NCBI RefSeq assembly: GCF_040518285.1
Contig: NZ_CP155449.1
Span: forward strand, 1,240,001 to 1,304,000
Origin: Knoellia sp. S7-12
GTDB lineage: Bacteria; Actinomycetota; Actinomycetes; Actinomycetales; Dermatophilaceae
DNA length: 64,000 nucleotides
Reading direction: 5' to 3'
The notes under the pieces are model-generated. The model saw nothing but the letters and a program-made list of their open reading frames with translations. It did no database searches and was not told the DNA's origin. Of this stretch, positions 7,953 through 16,894 are shown piece by piece. The stretch's first letter is position 1; each line of letters begins with the position of its first letter. The translations under genes were made by a program, and so were the position numbers.

Positions 7953-8864
7953 ATGCCTGGCTCGTCGTCGGTTGCACGACGCACATTCGTCAGCTCCACG
8001 CTCGGGTTCGTGGGAGCTGGGTTTCTGGTGGGCGAGCCTCCGCGCACTGACCGTGCTGTGGCTGCCCCGGCTACCACGGGTGCCAGGGTTGCCCCCGCTC
8101 CGACTGTGACTGCGACGCGTTCGGGCAAGGTGACCAGAGTTGATCGGGTCGCACTCACGGCGCGCCTCGATGCGTATCGCACCACTCGTGGCGGAACCAT
8201 GGGTCTCGTGGTGCACGACCTGCGCGTCGGGCGAGCATTCTCGTGGCGGGCGTTCACCAACGAGTCGCTCAGCACGATCAAGGTGGTCATCCTGATCGCC
8301 TGCCTCAAGAAGTGTCAGGACACGGGCACACAGCTGAGCACGACCCGCCGCGCCCAGGCTGCTCGGATGATTCAGTCGAGCGACAACGCCGCCACCGACT
8401 CCCTCCTTGCCTGGGTCGGCACACCTGCCGTCCAACGCGCGGCAGGTCTGCTCGGGATGACCAACACCGTGGTTCGCGGTGGCTCCGCTGGTGGGTGGTG
8501 GGGCTACAGCACCACGACGGCGGCCGATCTCGTGATCGTCCTCAACGCGCTCGCCTCGGGAACGACGGTGATCGACGCGGGCAACCGCGCCTACATCCGC
8601 TCCCTCATGGCCGGGGTGGTGACGTCGCAGAGGTGGGGTGTGTCCGACCCTCCGCTCCCTGCCAGTCTCAACACCGAGACCAAGAATGGTTGGGGCCCAT
8701 TGACCGGTGGCTACCGCCTCAACTCGATGGGGCGCGTGACCGGAGCGGGACGCGACTACACGATGGCCATTCTCACGCGCAGCCCTCAGGGCTTCACTTA
8801 TGGCAAGACGACGGTCAACGGGCTCTCCACGATCGTGTATCAGGCGCTCACTCGACCCCTCTGA
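7953..8864 (+). CDS. Exported beta-lactamase-fold serine hydrolase
   Basis: A 303-residue protein with a twin-arginine-like signal (VARRTFVSSTLGFVGAGFLV, residues 7-26). The mature part has the active-site triad of the penicillin-recognising fold: S107-T-I-K110 (SxxK), S143-D-N145 and K244-N-G246 in the place of KTG. This points to the class A beta-lactamase-like superfamily. The N in the third motif and a missing Omega-loop Glu signature make a true beta-lactamase uncertain; a cell-wall or esterase activity is possible. ATG 7953 is chosen to put the signal peptide at the start. Monocistronic. Confidence 0.75.
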   Translation: MPGSSSVARRTFVSSTLGFVGAGFLVGEPPRTDRAVAAPATTGARVAPAPTVTATRSGKVTRVDRVALTARLDAYRTTRGGTMGLVVHDLRVGRAFSWRAFTNESLSTIKVVILIACLKKCQDTGTQLSTTRRAQAARMIQSSDNAATDSLLAWVGTPAVQRAAGLLGMTNTVVRGGSAGGWWGYSTTTAADLVIVLNALASGTTVIDAGNRAYIRSLMAGVVTSQRWGVSDPPLPASLNTETKNGWGPLTGGYRLNSMGRVTGAGRDYTMAILTRSPQGFTYGKTTVNGLSTIVYQALTRPL

Positions 8865-8964
8865 CCACTTCCTGGGTGCTGGCATCTGGTGTGACCAGAT
8901 GCTGTGAGGGATCGCACGCGGGATATGTGCTGTGTCGCGGCGAAGGTCAGGCAAGGATGGCGCC

Positions 8965-9519
8965 ATGCAATTCGGACGCAGCTATGAAGAGTTCGAGGTC
9001 GGAGCGACCTACAAGCACTGGCCCGGGAAGACGGTCACCGAGTTCGACGACCACATGTTCTGCCTGTTGACCATGAACCACCACCCGCTGCACCTCGACA
9101 CAAACTACGCGTCCGAGACCACGCAGTTCGGCAAGAACGTCGTGGTCGGCAACTACGTCTATTCGATCCTGCTCGGCATGAGCGTCCCGGACATCTCCGG
9201 CAAGGCGATCGCGAACCTCGAGATCGAGTCTCTGCGCCACGTCGCACCGACGTTCCACGGCGACACCCTCTATGGCGAGACCAAGGTTCTCGACAAGTGC
9301 GAGTCCACCTCCAAGGACGACCGTGGCGTCGTCTATGTCGAGACCATCGGCTACAACCAGGACGGCAAGGTCGTCTGCATCTTCCGGCGCAAGGTCATGG
9401 TCCCCAAGGACAACTACCTCGAGTCCCGTGGCGGCGAGCAGCCGGGGCGTCCGGTGCCTCAGCCGGACAAGAACTGGGCCGGTCCTGACGCGGTCGAGGA
9501 GAAGCCCGCCGAGGGCTGA
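8965..9519 (+). CDS. MaoC family dehydratase
   Basis: A 184-residue hot-dog-fold hydratase acting on enoyl-CoA-type substrates. The hydratase motif with the catalytic Asp/His pair is in MNHHPLHLDTNYA (near residues 37-50), followed by the glycine turn VVVGNYVYSILLG. Length and the DDHMFCLLTMNHHPLH sequence resemble the mesaconyl-CoA hydratase-like branch. ATG 8965 follows AAGGATGG by a few bases. A hairpin terminator made of a paired GGCATACCC word ends the unit. The exact CoA substrate is unknown. Confidence 0.85.
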   Translation: MQFGRSYEEFEVGATYKHWPGKTVTEFDDHMFCLLTMNHHPLHLDTNYASETTQFGKNVVVGNYVYSILLGMSVPDISGKAIANLEIESLRHVAPTFHGDTLYGETKVLDKCESTSKDDRGVVYVETIGYNQDGKVVCIFRRKVMVPKDNYLESRGGEQPGRPVPQPDKNWAGPDAVEEKPAEG

Positions 9520-9540
9520 GTCTCCCTCTCTCGCAGCGCA

Positions 9541-9581
9541 AGCGGACGGCATACCCCAAAGGATTGGGTATGCCACCCGCT
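9541..9581 (+). terminator. Terminator hairpin with paired GGCATACCC words
   Basis: AGCGGACGGCATACCC (9541-9556) pairs with GGGTATGCCACCCGCT (9566-9581), 14 of 16 positions, with a 9-nt loop. It follows the MaoC gene, and both arms carry the genome's recurrent 7-mer. Confidence 0.65.
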
Positions 9582-9627
9582 CTATTTCAGTGGCCCGGTC
9601 ACCTTCGTGAGTGCAAGGGTGACTGGC

Positions 9628-10032
9628 ATGACTTCACGGATCTCGCACACGACGGTCGACTCACACGACGCGCACGCCCAATCCCACTGGTGGAGTGAGG
9701 TGCTCGGCTGGTCGCAGGACCCAAAGGATCCGAACCTGCCGGGTCACGAGGAATGCATGATCTTCAGCCCGGATGGGCGCCAGCGGGTGCTGTTCATCGA
9801 GGTGCCCGAAGGCAAGACGACCAAGAACCGGCTCCACCTCGACCTCACCCCGACCGACCGCACCCGTGACGAAGAGGTCGAGCGCCTCCTCGCGCACGGG
9901 GCGACGATGCATCAGGACCTGCGCAAGCCCGATGGTGGCTGGGCGACGCTGCTCGATCCCGAGGGCAACGAGTTCTGCATCCTGCGCAGTGAGTCCGAAC
10001 GACCGGACAACTACGCCCACCTCGTCGTGTGA
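9628..10032 (+). CDS. VOC (glyoxalase/bleomycin-resistance fold) protein
   Basis: A 134-residue single VOC domain with two beta-alpha-beta-beta-beta halves. The second half carries LLDPEGNEFCILR, the usual metal-ligand strand (Glu in GNEF). The first half begins ISHTTVDSHDAHAQSHWWSE. ATG 9628 has AAGGGTG upstream; a GTG at 9607 is possible. The family covers lyases, dioxygenases and drug-binding proteins, so no substrate is assigned. Confidence 0.8.
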   Translation: MTSRISHTTVDSHDAHAQSHWWSEVLGWSQDPKDPNLPGHEECMIFSPDGRQRVLFIEVPEGKTTKNRLHLDLTPTDRTRDEEVERLLAHGATMHQDLRKPDGGWATLLDPEGNEFCILRSESERPDNYAHLVV

Positions 10033-10050
10033 CTCACCCTCAGTGAGGTC

Positions 10051-11058
10051 TCACTTCACTTCGTCGGTATGCCGGGTGCCCGCCGCATCGGTCCAGTTCA
10101 CCGATGCGACCGCCGGGAATGCGCTTGAGCCGGGAGCCTCGGCCGTTGCTGATGCGACAACGCCGGCCTGGCCCAGGGCGACAACTGTGGCGGCGGCCAC
10201 GGTGCCGTTCTTCCATGTGAAGGAGGGATCGCGAGCGCCCACTGGAAGGACTGCCGTGGCACGCACGCTCCACGTGCCCTTGTCGTCCTGATCGCCGGTG
10301 ACCACAGGGCCGGCCGCCGACAAGGGGCGCAGGGAGCTGGTGCCCTCACTGCCGAAAATGCCCAACTGGCCTTGGGTCCGATCGACGAAGGCCACATCAG
10401 TTGAGCCGGGAATCCGTCCCGACGGGATGACCACACCTGCGCCGTCACGCACAGTCGCCGTGTCATCGCGCCAGTACGTCGTGACGTAGCCGTTGATGTC
10501 ATGGAAGTCCTCGTAGTCGATCGCCACGGCCTGGTAGTCGGTGCCCGGGATCGGCTGGCTGTCCATGGTCGAGCCATCTTGACCCCACACGCCGTGGGTG
10601 AGGAAGGCCGTCGCGTTGGCGGGAGCGGTGCCGACGATGACCCCGTCGCCCATGTCCCTCGGTGTGGATCCCGCGTCCTTGGGGAAGAACCAGACGGCGT
10701 TGGGGACAGGCTCCGTCGCTCCGAAGAACTTGAAACGTCCGTTCACGAGTGAGGAGAACGTGATGCTGGTCGATCCGCCCATATCAGAGGTGCCCACAGC
10801 AAACCGTCCGTCGAAGAGCTCGGCTGACGTGCGGATCGACGGTGATGGGTTGGCGGGGAGAGCGTCGTTGTCGACTCCGGTGCCCAATGCGCCGAACGCG
10901 ATCGCAGCGATTCCGACGACGCCAACCAGACCAGCTGCGGTGCGGCGCAGGGTCCGGCGGCGCAGACGCCGCCGTCCACCGGCATGCACGGCGTGTTCGT
11001 CGACGGACATCGACGGGTTCGGGGGAGTGGCCAGGAGTTCCAGGATCGGGTCAGACAT
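10051..11058 (-). CDS. Membrane protein partner of the ECF sigma factor (putative anti-sigma)
   Basis: A 335-residue protein with a cytoplasmic N-terminus of about 40 residues (MSDPILELLATPPNPSMSVD and an Arg-rich patch), one membrane helix (about 41-60) and a large Ser/Thr/Gly-rich external domain without a recognised fold. Its ATG overlaps the sigma gene end (ATGTCTGA), so the two are coupled. Position and topology suggest an anti-sigma or sensor role, but there is no classical HxxxCxxC zinc anti-sigma motif; this is inference. Confidence 0.6.
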   Translation of the reverse strand: MSDPILELLATPPNPSMSVDEHAVHAGGRRRLRRRTLRRTAAGLVGVVGIAAIAFGALGTGVDNDALPANPSPSIRTSAELFDGRFAVGTSDMGGSTSITFSSLVNGRFKFFGATEPVPNAVWFFPKDAGSTPRDMGDGVIVGTAPANATAFLTHGVWGQDGSTMDSQPIPGTDYQAVAIDYEDFHDINGYVTTYWRDDTATVRDGAGVVIPSGRIPGSTDVAFVDRTQGQLGIFGSEGTSSLRPLSAAGPVVTGDQDDKGTWSVRATAVLPVGARDPSFTWKNGTVAAATVVALGQAGVVASATAEAPGSSAFPAVASVNWTDAAGTRHTDEVK

Positions 11059-11560
11059 GACGGTCTCCTTCGGTGGCGAGAACGCTGCGCAGGCGGGCGA
11101 GGCCGCGCGAGGTCGAGGACTTGACCGTCCCCGTGCTGATGTTGAGGGCGTCGGCGACGTCTCGTTCGGAGAGATCGACGTGGTGACGCAGGACGACGCA
11201 CTGCCGTTCGCGCACGGGCAACTGGGCCAGGGCTGCTGTCAGCTGGTCGGCGAGGGCGACGTTCTCAGATCGATCTGGTCGGCCGTGGTCGGGGATTTCC
11301 GCCGTTGTTGTCTCGCGCCACCGTCGGCGGTGAGAGTCGGTGTGGAGGTTGAGGAGGATGCGGCGGGCGTAGTTGTGGATTCCACCTGGCTCGATCCGTG
11401 GCCAGGCGACATAGACGCGTTCGAGGGTCTCCTGCACGAGGTCCTCGGCGGTCGACGCACCACCGGTGAGCAGCCACGCCAACTTCAATAGCCGTGGGGA
11501 GCTGGTCCGCATGAACTCGTCGAACGACCCGTCATCGCGTCTGATCACGACATCCCCCAT
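11051..11560 (-). CDS. ECF RNA polymerase sigma factor (SigE-family type)
   Basis: A 169-residue sigma-70-like factor with only regions 2 and 4. Region 2 includes LLKLAWLLTGGASTAEDLVQ, and region 4 includes LPVRERQCVVLRHHVDLSER and the helix-turn-helix DVADALNISTGTVKSSTSRG. ATG 11560 is used; ATG 11572 and GTG 11551 are alternatives, the last having GGGGGAT just upstream. The sequence is closest to the actinobacterial SigE/SigM-like group. It is the first gene of a two-gene unit with the membrane partner, divergent from the PHP gene. Confidence 0.85.
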   Translation of the reverse strand: MGDVVIRRDDGSFDEFMRTSSPRLLKLAWLLTGGASTAEDLVQETLERVYVAWPRIEPGGIHNYARRILLNLHTDSHRRRWRETTTAEIPDHGRPDRSENVALADQLTAALAQLPVRERQCVVLRHHVDLSERDVADALNISTGTVKSSTSRGLARLRSVLATEGDRHV

Positions 11561-11671
11561 TTCCCAACCCATCGAACCGGACGCCCTTGATACGGATGAC
11601 ACCCGGCAAAGGTTGTCATGTCGCGAAGCGGGGTCGGCGAGGTCGGCAAGGTCGGCGCGGTCACGCACGCT

Positions 11672-11677
11672 TAGGCT
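11672..11677 (+). promoter_or_regulatory. Leaderless -10 (TAGGCT) for the PHP gene
   Basis: TAGGCT ends 6 nt before GTG 11684 with no ribosome site between. Confidence 0.6.
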
Positions 11678-11683
11678 CGTAGC

Positions 11684-12529
11684 GTGAAGATCGACCTGCA
11701 CGCGCACTCGACCGCGAGCGACGGGACCGAGAGTCCCGCCGAGCTCGTGGCGGCGGCCAAGGCCGCGGGTCTGACAACGCTCGCCATCACCGATCACGAC
11801 ACGACAGCGGGCTGGGTCGAGGCGGTTGGGGCCGCGATCCGAGAAGGCATCGAGCTCGTGCGCGGCATCGAGATCTCGTGCAGTCGCAACTACCGCAGCA
11901 TCCACCTGCTGGGCTACCTGCCCGACCCGGACGACCCGCGGCTGGCCATCGAGCTGGCCCGCGCTCGCGACAGCCGCGTGAATCGCATGGATCGCATGGT
12001 TCAGCGCATGGCCGATGACGGCATACCCGTGACGGTTGAGGAGGTGCGCGCCCAGCTGGCGCCGGGGGCCACACTCGGCCGCCCGCACCTGGCTGACGCG
12101 CTGGTGGCCAGCGGCGTCGTTCCCACTCGGGACGAGGCGTTCCGTGACCTCCTGCACGACGGCAGCAAGTACTACGTCGGTCACTACGCCCCCGACCCCG
12201 TCGTGGCGATCGAGCTCGTGCGCGCAGCCGGGGGAGTGCCGGTGCTCGCCCACCCCTTCGCCATGCGCACTGGGACGATCTCGGACGGCATGGTCGAGGA
12301 GCTGGCTGACGCTGGGCTGGCCGGCCTCGAGGCCCACCACCGCGACCACGAGCCAGCAGACGTCGCGCGCGCCGTCCACCTCGCCCAACGTCATGGCCTC
12401 GTCGTCACCGGCAGCAGCGACTACCACGGGACGGGCAAGCTCAACCGGCTCGGCGAGTTCACGACCGACCCCCGTGAATGGTCCCGTATCGTCGAGCAAT
12501 CCCACGGCGTGAAGGTGATCAAGCCATGA
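11684..12529 (+). CDS. PHP-domain phosphoesterase (nucleoside bisphosphatase/RNase AM-like)
   Basis: A 281-residue PHP protein. Metal ligands are visible in order: DLHAHSTASDG (4-14), ITDHDT (36-41), GIEIS, the HL pair of RPHLADAL, LAHPF and GSSDYHG near the C-terminus. This pattern matches the YciV/TrpH group, which hydrolyses 3',5'-nucleotide bisphosphates and the 5' ends of short RNAs. GTG 11684 is the only start that keeps the first motif at the N-terminus. Its TGA overlaps the purU ATG (ATGA), so the two are co-translated. Confidence 0.85.
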   Translation: MKIDLHAHSTASDGTESPAELVAAAKAAGLTTLAITDHDTTAGWVEAVGAAIREGIELVRGIEISCSRNYRSIHLLGYLPDPDDPRLAIELARARDSRVNRMDRMVQRMADDGIPVTVEEVRAQLAPGATLGRPHLADALVASGVVPTRDEAFRDLLHDGSKYYVGHYAPDPVVAIELVRAAGGVPVLAHPFAMRTGTISDGMVEELADAGLAGLEAHHRDHEPADVARAVHLAQRHGLVVTGSSDYHGTGKLNRLGEFTTDPREWSRIVEQSHGVKVIKP

Positions 12530-13434
12530 TCGAAAATCATCGGACGACGCAGCCCGTTCGACCTGCTGCACCTGAGGACGAGGTCGGTGACCTCGTCCTC
12601 ACCCTGTCATGCCCCGACCGTCCCGGCATCGTCGCGGCCGTGACCCAGCGCCTCTTCGAGCACCACGGCAACATCGAGGAGAGTCAGCAGTTCTCCGACC
12701 ACAGGACGGGGCGCTACTTCATGCGTGTGCGGTTCGCGACGCCTCCGGACGGACTTGACCTCGAGCAATGGCGTGCCGAGATCGGTTCTGTGGCAACCGA
12801 ATTCGACATGACGTGGGAACTCAGACCGGCACTCACGGCATACCGGACGCTGGTGATGGTGAGCCGATTCGGCCATGTCCTCAACGACCTCCTCTTCCGC
12901 TGGAAGTCCGGACAGGTCAACGCCGACATCGTTGCCATCGTCAGCAACCACGCCGACCTCGAGCCGATGGCGCGCTCCTACGGCATCCCCTTCCACCACA
13001 TCCCGGTGACGCGCGAGACCAAGTCAGAGGCAGAGGCACAGCTGCGGGAGCTCGTCGCCGAACACGACGTCGAGCTCATCGCGCTCGCCCGCTACATGCA
13101 GGTGCTGAGCGACGACCTGTGCCGCGACCTCGGCGGCCGCGTCATCAACATCCACCACTCGTTCCTGCCGAGCTTCAAGGGCGCCAAGCCCTATCACCAG
13201 GCCTACGCGCGAGGAGTCAAGGTCATCGGGGCGACGGCGCACTACGTGACGGCCGATCTCGACGAGGGTCCGATCATCGAGCAGGACATCCACCGCGTGG
13301 ACCACCGGATGGGTGCCGAGGACCTTGTCTCCGCGGGTGAAGAGGTCGAGTCCCGTGTCTTTGCGCGTGCCGTGAAGTGGCACTGCGAGAGCCGGGTCAT
13401 CCTCAATGTGGACCGCACTGTCGTCTTCAGCTGA
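12526..13434 (+). CDS. purU: Formyltetrahydrofolate deformylase
   Basis: A 302-residue enzyme that hydrolyses 10-formyl-THF to formate and THF, balancing one-carbon pools and feeding formate to PurT-type purine synthesis. The N-terminal ACT domain (about 20-95, SCPDRPGIVAAVTQRLFEHHGNIEES split across it) is the Met/Gly-sensing part. The C-terminal formyltransferase fold has the Asn-His pair of NIHHSFLPSFKGA and the Asp of TADLDEGPIIEQD. ATG 12526 overlaps the PHP stop by 4 bp. Confidence 0.95.
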   Translation: MIENHRTTQPVRPAAPEDEVGDLVLTLSCPDRPGIVAAVTQRLFEHHGNIEESQQFSDHRTGRYFMRVRFATPPDGLDLEQWRAEIGSVATEFDMTWELRPALTAYRTLVMVSRFGHVLNDLLFRWKSGQVNADIVAIVSNHADLEPMARSYGIPFHHIPVTRETKSEAEAQLRELVAEHDVELIALARYMQVLSDDLCRDLGGRVINIHHSFLPSFKGAKPYHQAYARGVKVIGATAHYVTADLDEGPIIEQDIHRVDHRMGAEDLVSAGEEVESRVFARAVKWHCESRVILNVDRTVVFS

Positions 13435-13482
13435 GGCCCTCGTGCCTGTGGATGGATGCGTTCTGGTGTCGGCCCGGTTGGT

Positions 13483-13488
13483 TAGGTT
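13483..13488 (+). promoter_or_regulatory. Leaderless -10 (TAGGTT) for the RecB-like gene
   Basis: TAGGTT ends 6 nt before GTG 13495. Confidence 0.6.
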
Positions 13489-13494
13489 GGTCCG

Positions 13495-14388
13495 GTGACC
13501 GAGGTGAGTGCCGGGCGACCGGTCCAGAGCGAGTTCGCGGGCATGCCGCCGAAGCTGTATGCCGCGAGCCCCTCCCGCCTGCTCGCCCACGTGGACTGCC
13601 CGCGCCGTTATCGGATGCAGTACCTCGACAGGCCGCGGCCCGAGCAACGACCCCAGCGGGCGCACACGTCGTTCGGTCTTGCGGTTCACAGCGCCCTGCG
13701 CGACTGGTGGGACCTGCCGCGAGACCGTCGGACCGCATCCGCCGGGCGCGAGGTGGTCCGCACGTCGTGGATCGACGTCGGCTTCCGCGACCCAGAGCAG
13801 TCGGTGCTGTGGCGCAAGCGTGCGCAGGAGCATGTCGTTGCCTACCTCAGTGGAGTCGATCCTGATGATCCACCGCGGGGCATCGAACGCACGGTCTCGT
13901 TCGTGAGCGGGGCGCTGCGGGTCACAGGGCGCATCGACCGCCTCGACGACCGTGACGGCGAGCTCGTCGTCATCGACTACAAGACGAGCCAGAAGCCGCT
14001 CGGGGCCGACGACGCACGCACGTCACTGCCCATGGCCCTGTATGCCGCGGCCGTCTGGAAGATGTTCCGTCGCCCATGCCTTCGGGTCGAGCTTCACCAC
14101 GTCCCGACCGGCGAGGTCATCTCGCACACCCACACACCCGAGTCGTTGACCCGCAAGGTCGACGAAGCGAAGTCGATCGCCCGCGACGCGCAGCGTGCCG
14201 ACAAGGACTTCGCGGAGCGCGGCGTCGAATCGCCGCTGTTCCCACCAGTCGTGGGGCCGATCTGCACGTGGTGCGACTTCCGCGCCCACTGCCCCGAGGG
14301 CCAGGCCGCCGGACCGGAGAAGTCAGGGTGGGCGGCCCTTGAAGCGGCCGAGGCGTCCCACGTGCCACGGCCCGTCGAGGCCGACTGA
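13495..14388 (+). CDS. RecB-family PD-(D/E)XK exonuclease
   Basis: A 297-residue stand-alone nuclease. The catalytic core is GRIDRLDD followed by LVVIDYKTSQKP (Asp-x-Lys). Cys35 in DCPRRY and the C-terminal CTWCDFRAHC form the four-cysteine arrangement of an iron-sulfur-stapled nuclease, as in AddB and Cas4-type proteins. The QYLD helix before it and HTSFGLAVHSAL (the conserved His) complete the family pattern. It probably degrades or trims single-stranded DNA ends. GTG start, apparently leaderless. Confidence 0.85.
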   Translation: MTEVSAGRPVQSEFAGMPPKLYAASPSRLLAHVDCPRRYRMQYLDRPRPEQRPQRAHTSFGLAVHSALRDWWDLPRDRRTASAGREVVRTSWIDVGFRDPEQSVLWRKRAQEHVVAYLSGVDPDDPPRGIERTVSFVSGALRVTGRIDRLDDRDGELVVIDYKTSQKPLGADDARTSLPMALYAAAVWKMFRRPCLRVELHHVPTGEVISHTHTPESLTRKVDEAKSIARDAQRADKDFAERGVESPLFPPVVGPICTWCDFRAHCPEGQAAGPEKSGWAALEAAEASHVPRPVEAD

Positions 14389-14453
14389 GTCAGTCGCGTT
14401 CTGGGTGCCAGCGGGTCGTGCGCAGGTCGGTCCCCAGTGCAAGGGTGGGTGCC

Positions 14454-14891
14454 ATGGAGCAGCGAGTTTCGTTCATCACCCTGGCCGTCCTGGACCTGGC
14501 CGCGTCGCACCGGTTCTATGCCGATGGGCTGGGCTGGTCGCCCGAGTTCTATGACCCGGACGAGGTGCTGATGTTTCGGGCCGGGCCACTCACCGTCCTC
14601 TCGCTGTGGGACCGAGCGCACTTCGAGGCCGAGGTCGGTGCGCCAGCCCAAGCAGGTCCGGGCGTCGTCCCGATGACATTGAGCCACAACGTTCGTGAGC
14701 GGGCAGAGGTCGACGCCGTGCTCGCCGACGCTCGCGCAGCCGGATCCCCTGATGTGTCCGAAGGCGTCGAACGCGAGTGGGGCGGCTACACCGGCTACTT
14801 CGCAGACCCCGACGGTTTCCGGTGGGAGATCGCCTGGAACCCCGGGCCGGTCGGCCAACTCGTCCTCCCACGAGTGGGCGACGCCACCTGA
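14454..14891 (+). CDS. VOC family protein
   Basis: A 145-residue glyoxalase-fold protein starting MEQRVSFITLAVLDLAASHR. FYADGLGW is the classical first-half signature, and GYFADPDGFRWEIAWNP holds the metal-ligand Glu of the second half. ATG 14454 follows AAGGGTGGGT. The substrate cannot be told. It is not closely similar to the VOC protein at 9.6 kb. Confidence 0.82.
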   Translation: MEQRVSFITLAVLDLAASHRFYADGLGWSPEFYDPDEVLMFRAGPLTVLSLWDRAHFEAEVGAPAQAGPGVVPMTLSHNVRERAEVDAVLADARAAGSPDVSEGVEREWGGYTGYFADPDGFRWEIAWNPGPVGQLVLPRVGDAT

Positions 14892-14969
14892 CGGGAGCGC
14901 ACGCGAAGCCGCACGGCCTGCGAGACTGGAGCGGACGGCATACCCACTCTTGTTGCAAGGACTTCCCCT

Positions 14970-15752
14970 GTGCCCCCACGCCAGCGCTCCTCCGGTGCCA
15001 CGATCATCGCCGTCGCCAACCAGAAGGGCGGCGTCGCCAAGACGACGTCGGTTGCCTCATTGGGCGCCGCGTTCGCTGAGCTCGGCAAGCGCGTGCTGCT
15101 CGTTGACCTCGACGCCCAGGCCTGCCTGACCTTCAGCCTCGGCGTCGACCCGGACGCGGTTGAGGAGTCGGTCCACCACGTGCTTCTCGGCCAGGCCGAC
15201 CTCGCTGACGTCATCGCCACCTGTGAGGACGGTGTCGACCTCGTCCCCAGCTCGATCGACCTCGCCGGCACGGAGGCTGTCCTCCTCGGGCGCCCGGCCC
15301 GCGAGTACGTCCTCCAGGGTGCGCTTCAGAAGGTGCGCAAGGACTATGACGTGATCCTGCTCGACTGCTCGCCGAGTCTCGGAGTGCTGACGCTGAATGC
15401 ACTCACCGCAGCGCAAGGGCTCATCATCCCGATGCCGTGCGAGATGCTCAGCCACCGAGGCGTTGGCCAGTTGCTCGACACGGTCGCCGACGTCAAGAAG
15501 TACCTCAACAAGAAGCTCAAGGTCATCGGTATCCTCCCGACCCTGTTCGACGGGCGCAGCAATCACGCGCAGGAAGTCCTCTCCGACGTGGGCGAGCGCT
15601 ACGGGCTGCCGGTCCTCTCGCCGCCGATCCCGCGCACGGTCCGCTTCGCAGAGGCACCGGCCGTTGGTCGCTCGATCCTCGCGACGTCGCGCTCGTCCAA
15701 GGGTGCGCGCGCCTACCGCGACGTCGCGAAGTCACTCGTCCCGATCCTGTAG
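14970..15752 (+). CDS. ParA/Soj-type ATPase
   Basis: A 260-residue deviant Walker ATPase. KGGVAKTT (19-26) is the Walker A motif; the usual lysine pair is present as K19 and K24. LLVDLDAQ (about 43-50) is A', and ILLDCSPSLGVLTLNAL is Walker B. There is no ParB partner or parS site nearby, so it is an orphan ParA rather than the chromosome-segregation pair. The homologous gene sits beside rhlE in mycobacteria (Rv3213c). GTG start with AAGGA upstream. Confidence 0.85.
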   Translation: MPPRQRSSGATIIAVANQKGGVAKTTSVASLGAAFAELGKRVLLVDLDAQACLTFSLGVDPDAVEESVHHVLLGQADLADVIATCEDGVDLVPSSIDLAGTEAVLLGRPAREYVLQGALQKVRKDYDVILLDCSPSLGVLTLNALTAAQGLIIPMPCEMLSHRGVGQLLDTVADVKKYLNKKLKVIGILPTLFDGRSNHAQEVLSDVGERYGLPVLSPPIPRTVRFAEAPAVGRSILATSRSSKGARAYRDVAKSLVPIL

Positions 15753-15807
15753 CCCGCAGGCCTTCCGGTCCGCGTGGGCGTGGTTTCAGGGGAGGGGATC
15801 ACGGGGT

Positions 15808-15813
15808 TACGGT
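15808..15813 (+). promoter_or_regulatory. Leaderless -10 (TACGGT) for the alcohol dehydrogenase
   Basis: TACGGT ends 6 nt before ATG 15820. Confidence 0.5.
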
Positions 15814-15819
15814 GGATTC

Positions 15820-16884
15820 ATGCCCACCACGACTTCCGCACTGTCCGTCCCGTCCGCCGGCGCTCCCTTCGAAGCCGTCGAGATCGAGCGCCGCGACCTG
15901 CGTGATGACGACGTCCGTATCGACGTCGCCTTCGCCGGGATCTGCCACAGCGACATCCACACCGTCCGCGACGAATGGGGCCCGGCGCACTACCCGATCA
16001 TCACCGGACACGAGGTTGCCGGCACCGTCAGCGCCGTCGGCAGCGCCGTCACCAAGCACAAGGTCGGCGACCGCGTCGGCGTCGGCTGCCTCGTCGACTC
16101 CTGCGCCGAGTGCGAGAACTGCAAGAACAGCCAGGAGCAGTTCTGCACCAAGGGATCGGTCGGCACCTACAACGCCCAGAACTACGACGGCGAGTGGGCC
16201 GCAGGTGGCTACAGCCAGCAGATCGTCGTCACCGAGCGCATGGTCGTCCGGATCCCCGAAGGCCTCGAACTCGACGAGGCTGCGCCGCTGCTGTGTGCCG
16301 GCATCACGACCTACTCCCCGCTCAAGCGTTGGGGCTCCGGCACCGGACGCAAGGTCGCGGTCGTGGGTGTCGGCGGCCTCGGCCACATGGGCGTCAAGAT
16401 CGCCAAGGCCATGGGCGCAGAGGTCTCGACCCTGTCCCGCTCCTCGGCCAAGGCCGAGGACGCCAAGGGGCTCGGCTCCAGCAACCACATCGCGACGAGC
16501 GACACTGACGCGATGAAGGCGGCCCGCGGGAGCTTCGACCTCATCCTCAACACGGTGAGCGCCGACCTCGACATGGAGACCTACCTCAAGCTCCTGCGCC
16601 CCAACGGCGCCCTGGTCAATGTGGGAATCCCGGAAAGCCCCTACTCGGTGGGTGCGTTCAACCTCATCGGCGGCAACAAGGTGCTGACCGGGAGCAACAT
16701 CGGTGGGATCGCCGAGACCCAGGAGATGCTCGACTTCTGCGCCGAGCACGGCATCGGCGCGACGATCGAGACGATCGACGCGAGCGACACGGCGACGGTC
16801 GATGCGGCATACGAGCGCGTGGTTGCCGGGGACGTCCGCTACCGCGTCGTGATCGACACGAGCACGATCAGCCCCTCCGCCTGA
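15820..16884 (+). CDS. Zinc-dependent NAD(P) alcohol dehydrogenase (cinnamyl-alcohol type)
   Basis: A 354-residue MDR-family dehydrogenase. Catalytic zinc ligands are Cys42 (AGICHSDIH) and His64/Glu65 (GHEVAG); structural zinc uses Cys95, 98, 101 and 109. The Rossmann loop GVGGLG (183-188) binds the cofactor. The pattern matches the AdhC/YahK/CAD branch, which usually reduces aldehydes with NADPH. It sits between the ParA gene and the DEAD-box helicase, a place where mycobacteria lack it, so it may be a later insertion. A strong hairpin ends the unit. Confidence 0.92.
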   Translation: MPTTTSALSVPSAGAPFEAVEIERRDLRDDDVRIDVAFAGICHSDIHTVRDEWGPAHYPIITGHEVAGTVSAVGSAVTKHKVGDRVGVGCLVDSCAECENCKNSQEQFCTKGSVGTYNAQNYDGEWAAGGYSQQIVVTERMVVRIPEGLELDEAAPLLCAGITTYSPLKRWGSGTGRKVAVVGVGGLGHMGVKIAKAMGAEVSTLSRSSAKAEDAKGLGSSNHIATSDTDAMKAARGSFDLILNTVSADLDMETYLKLLRPNGALVNVGIPESPYSVGAFNLIGGNKVLTGSNIGGIAETQEMLDFCAEHGIGATIETIDASDTATVDAAYERVVAGDVRYRVVIDTSTISPSA

Positions 16885-16894
16885 CCGTCAGGTG

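Noticed and set aside
7845..8966. Minus-strand frame over the serine hydrolase
   Set aside because: Antisense shadow of a gene with clear SxxK/SDN motifs.
14970..15752. Chromosome-partition parAB locus near the replication origin
   Set aside because: No parB, parS, gidB or dnaA-region genes; it is an orphan ParA.
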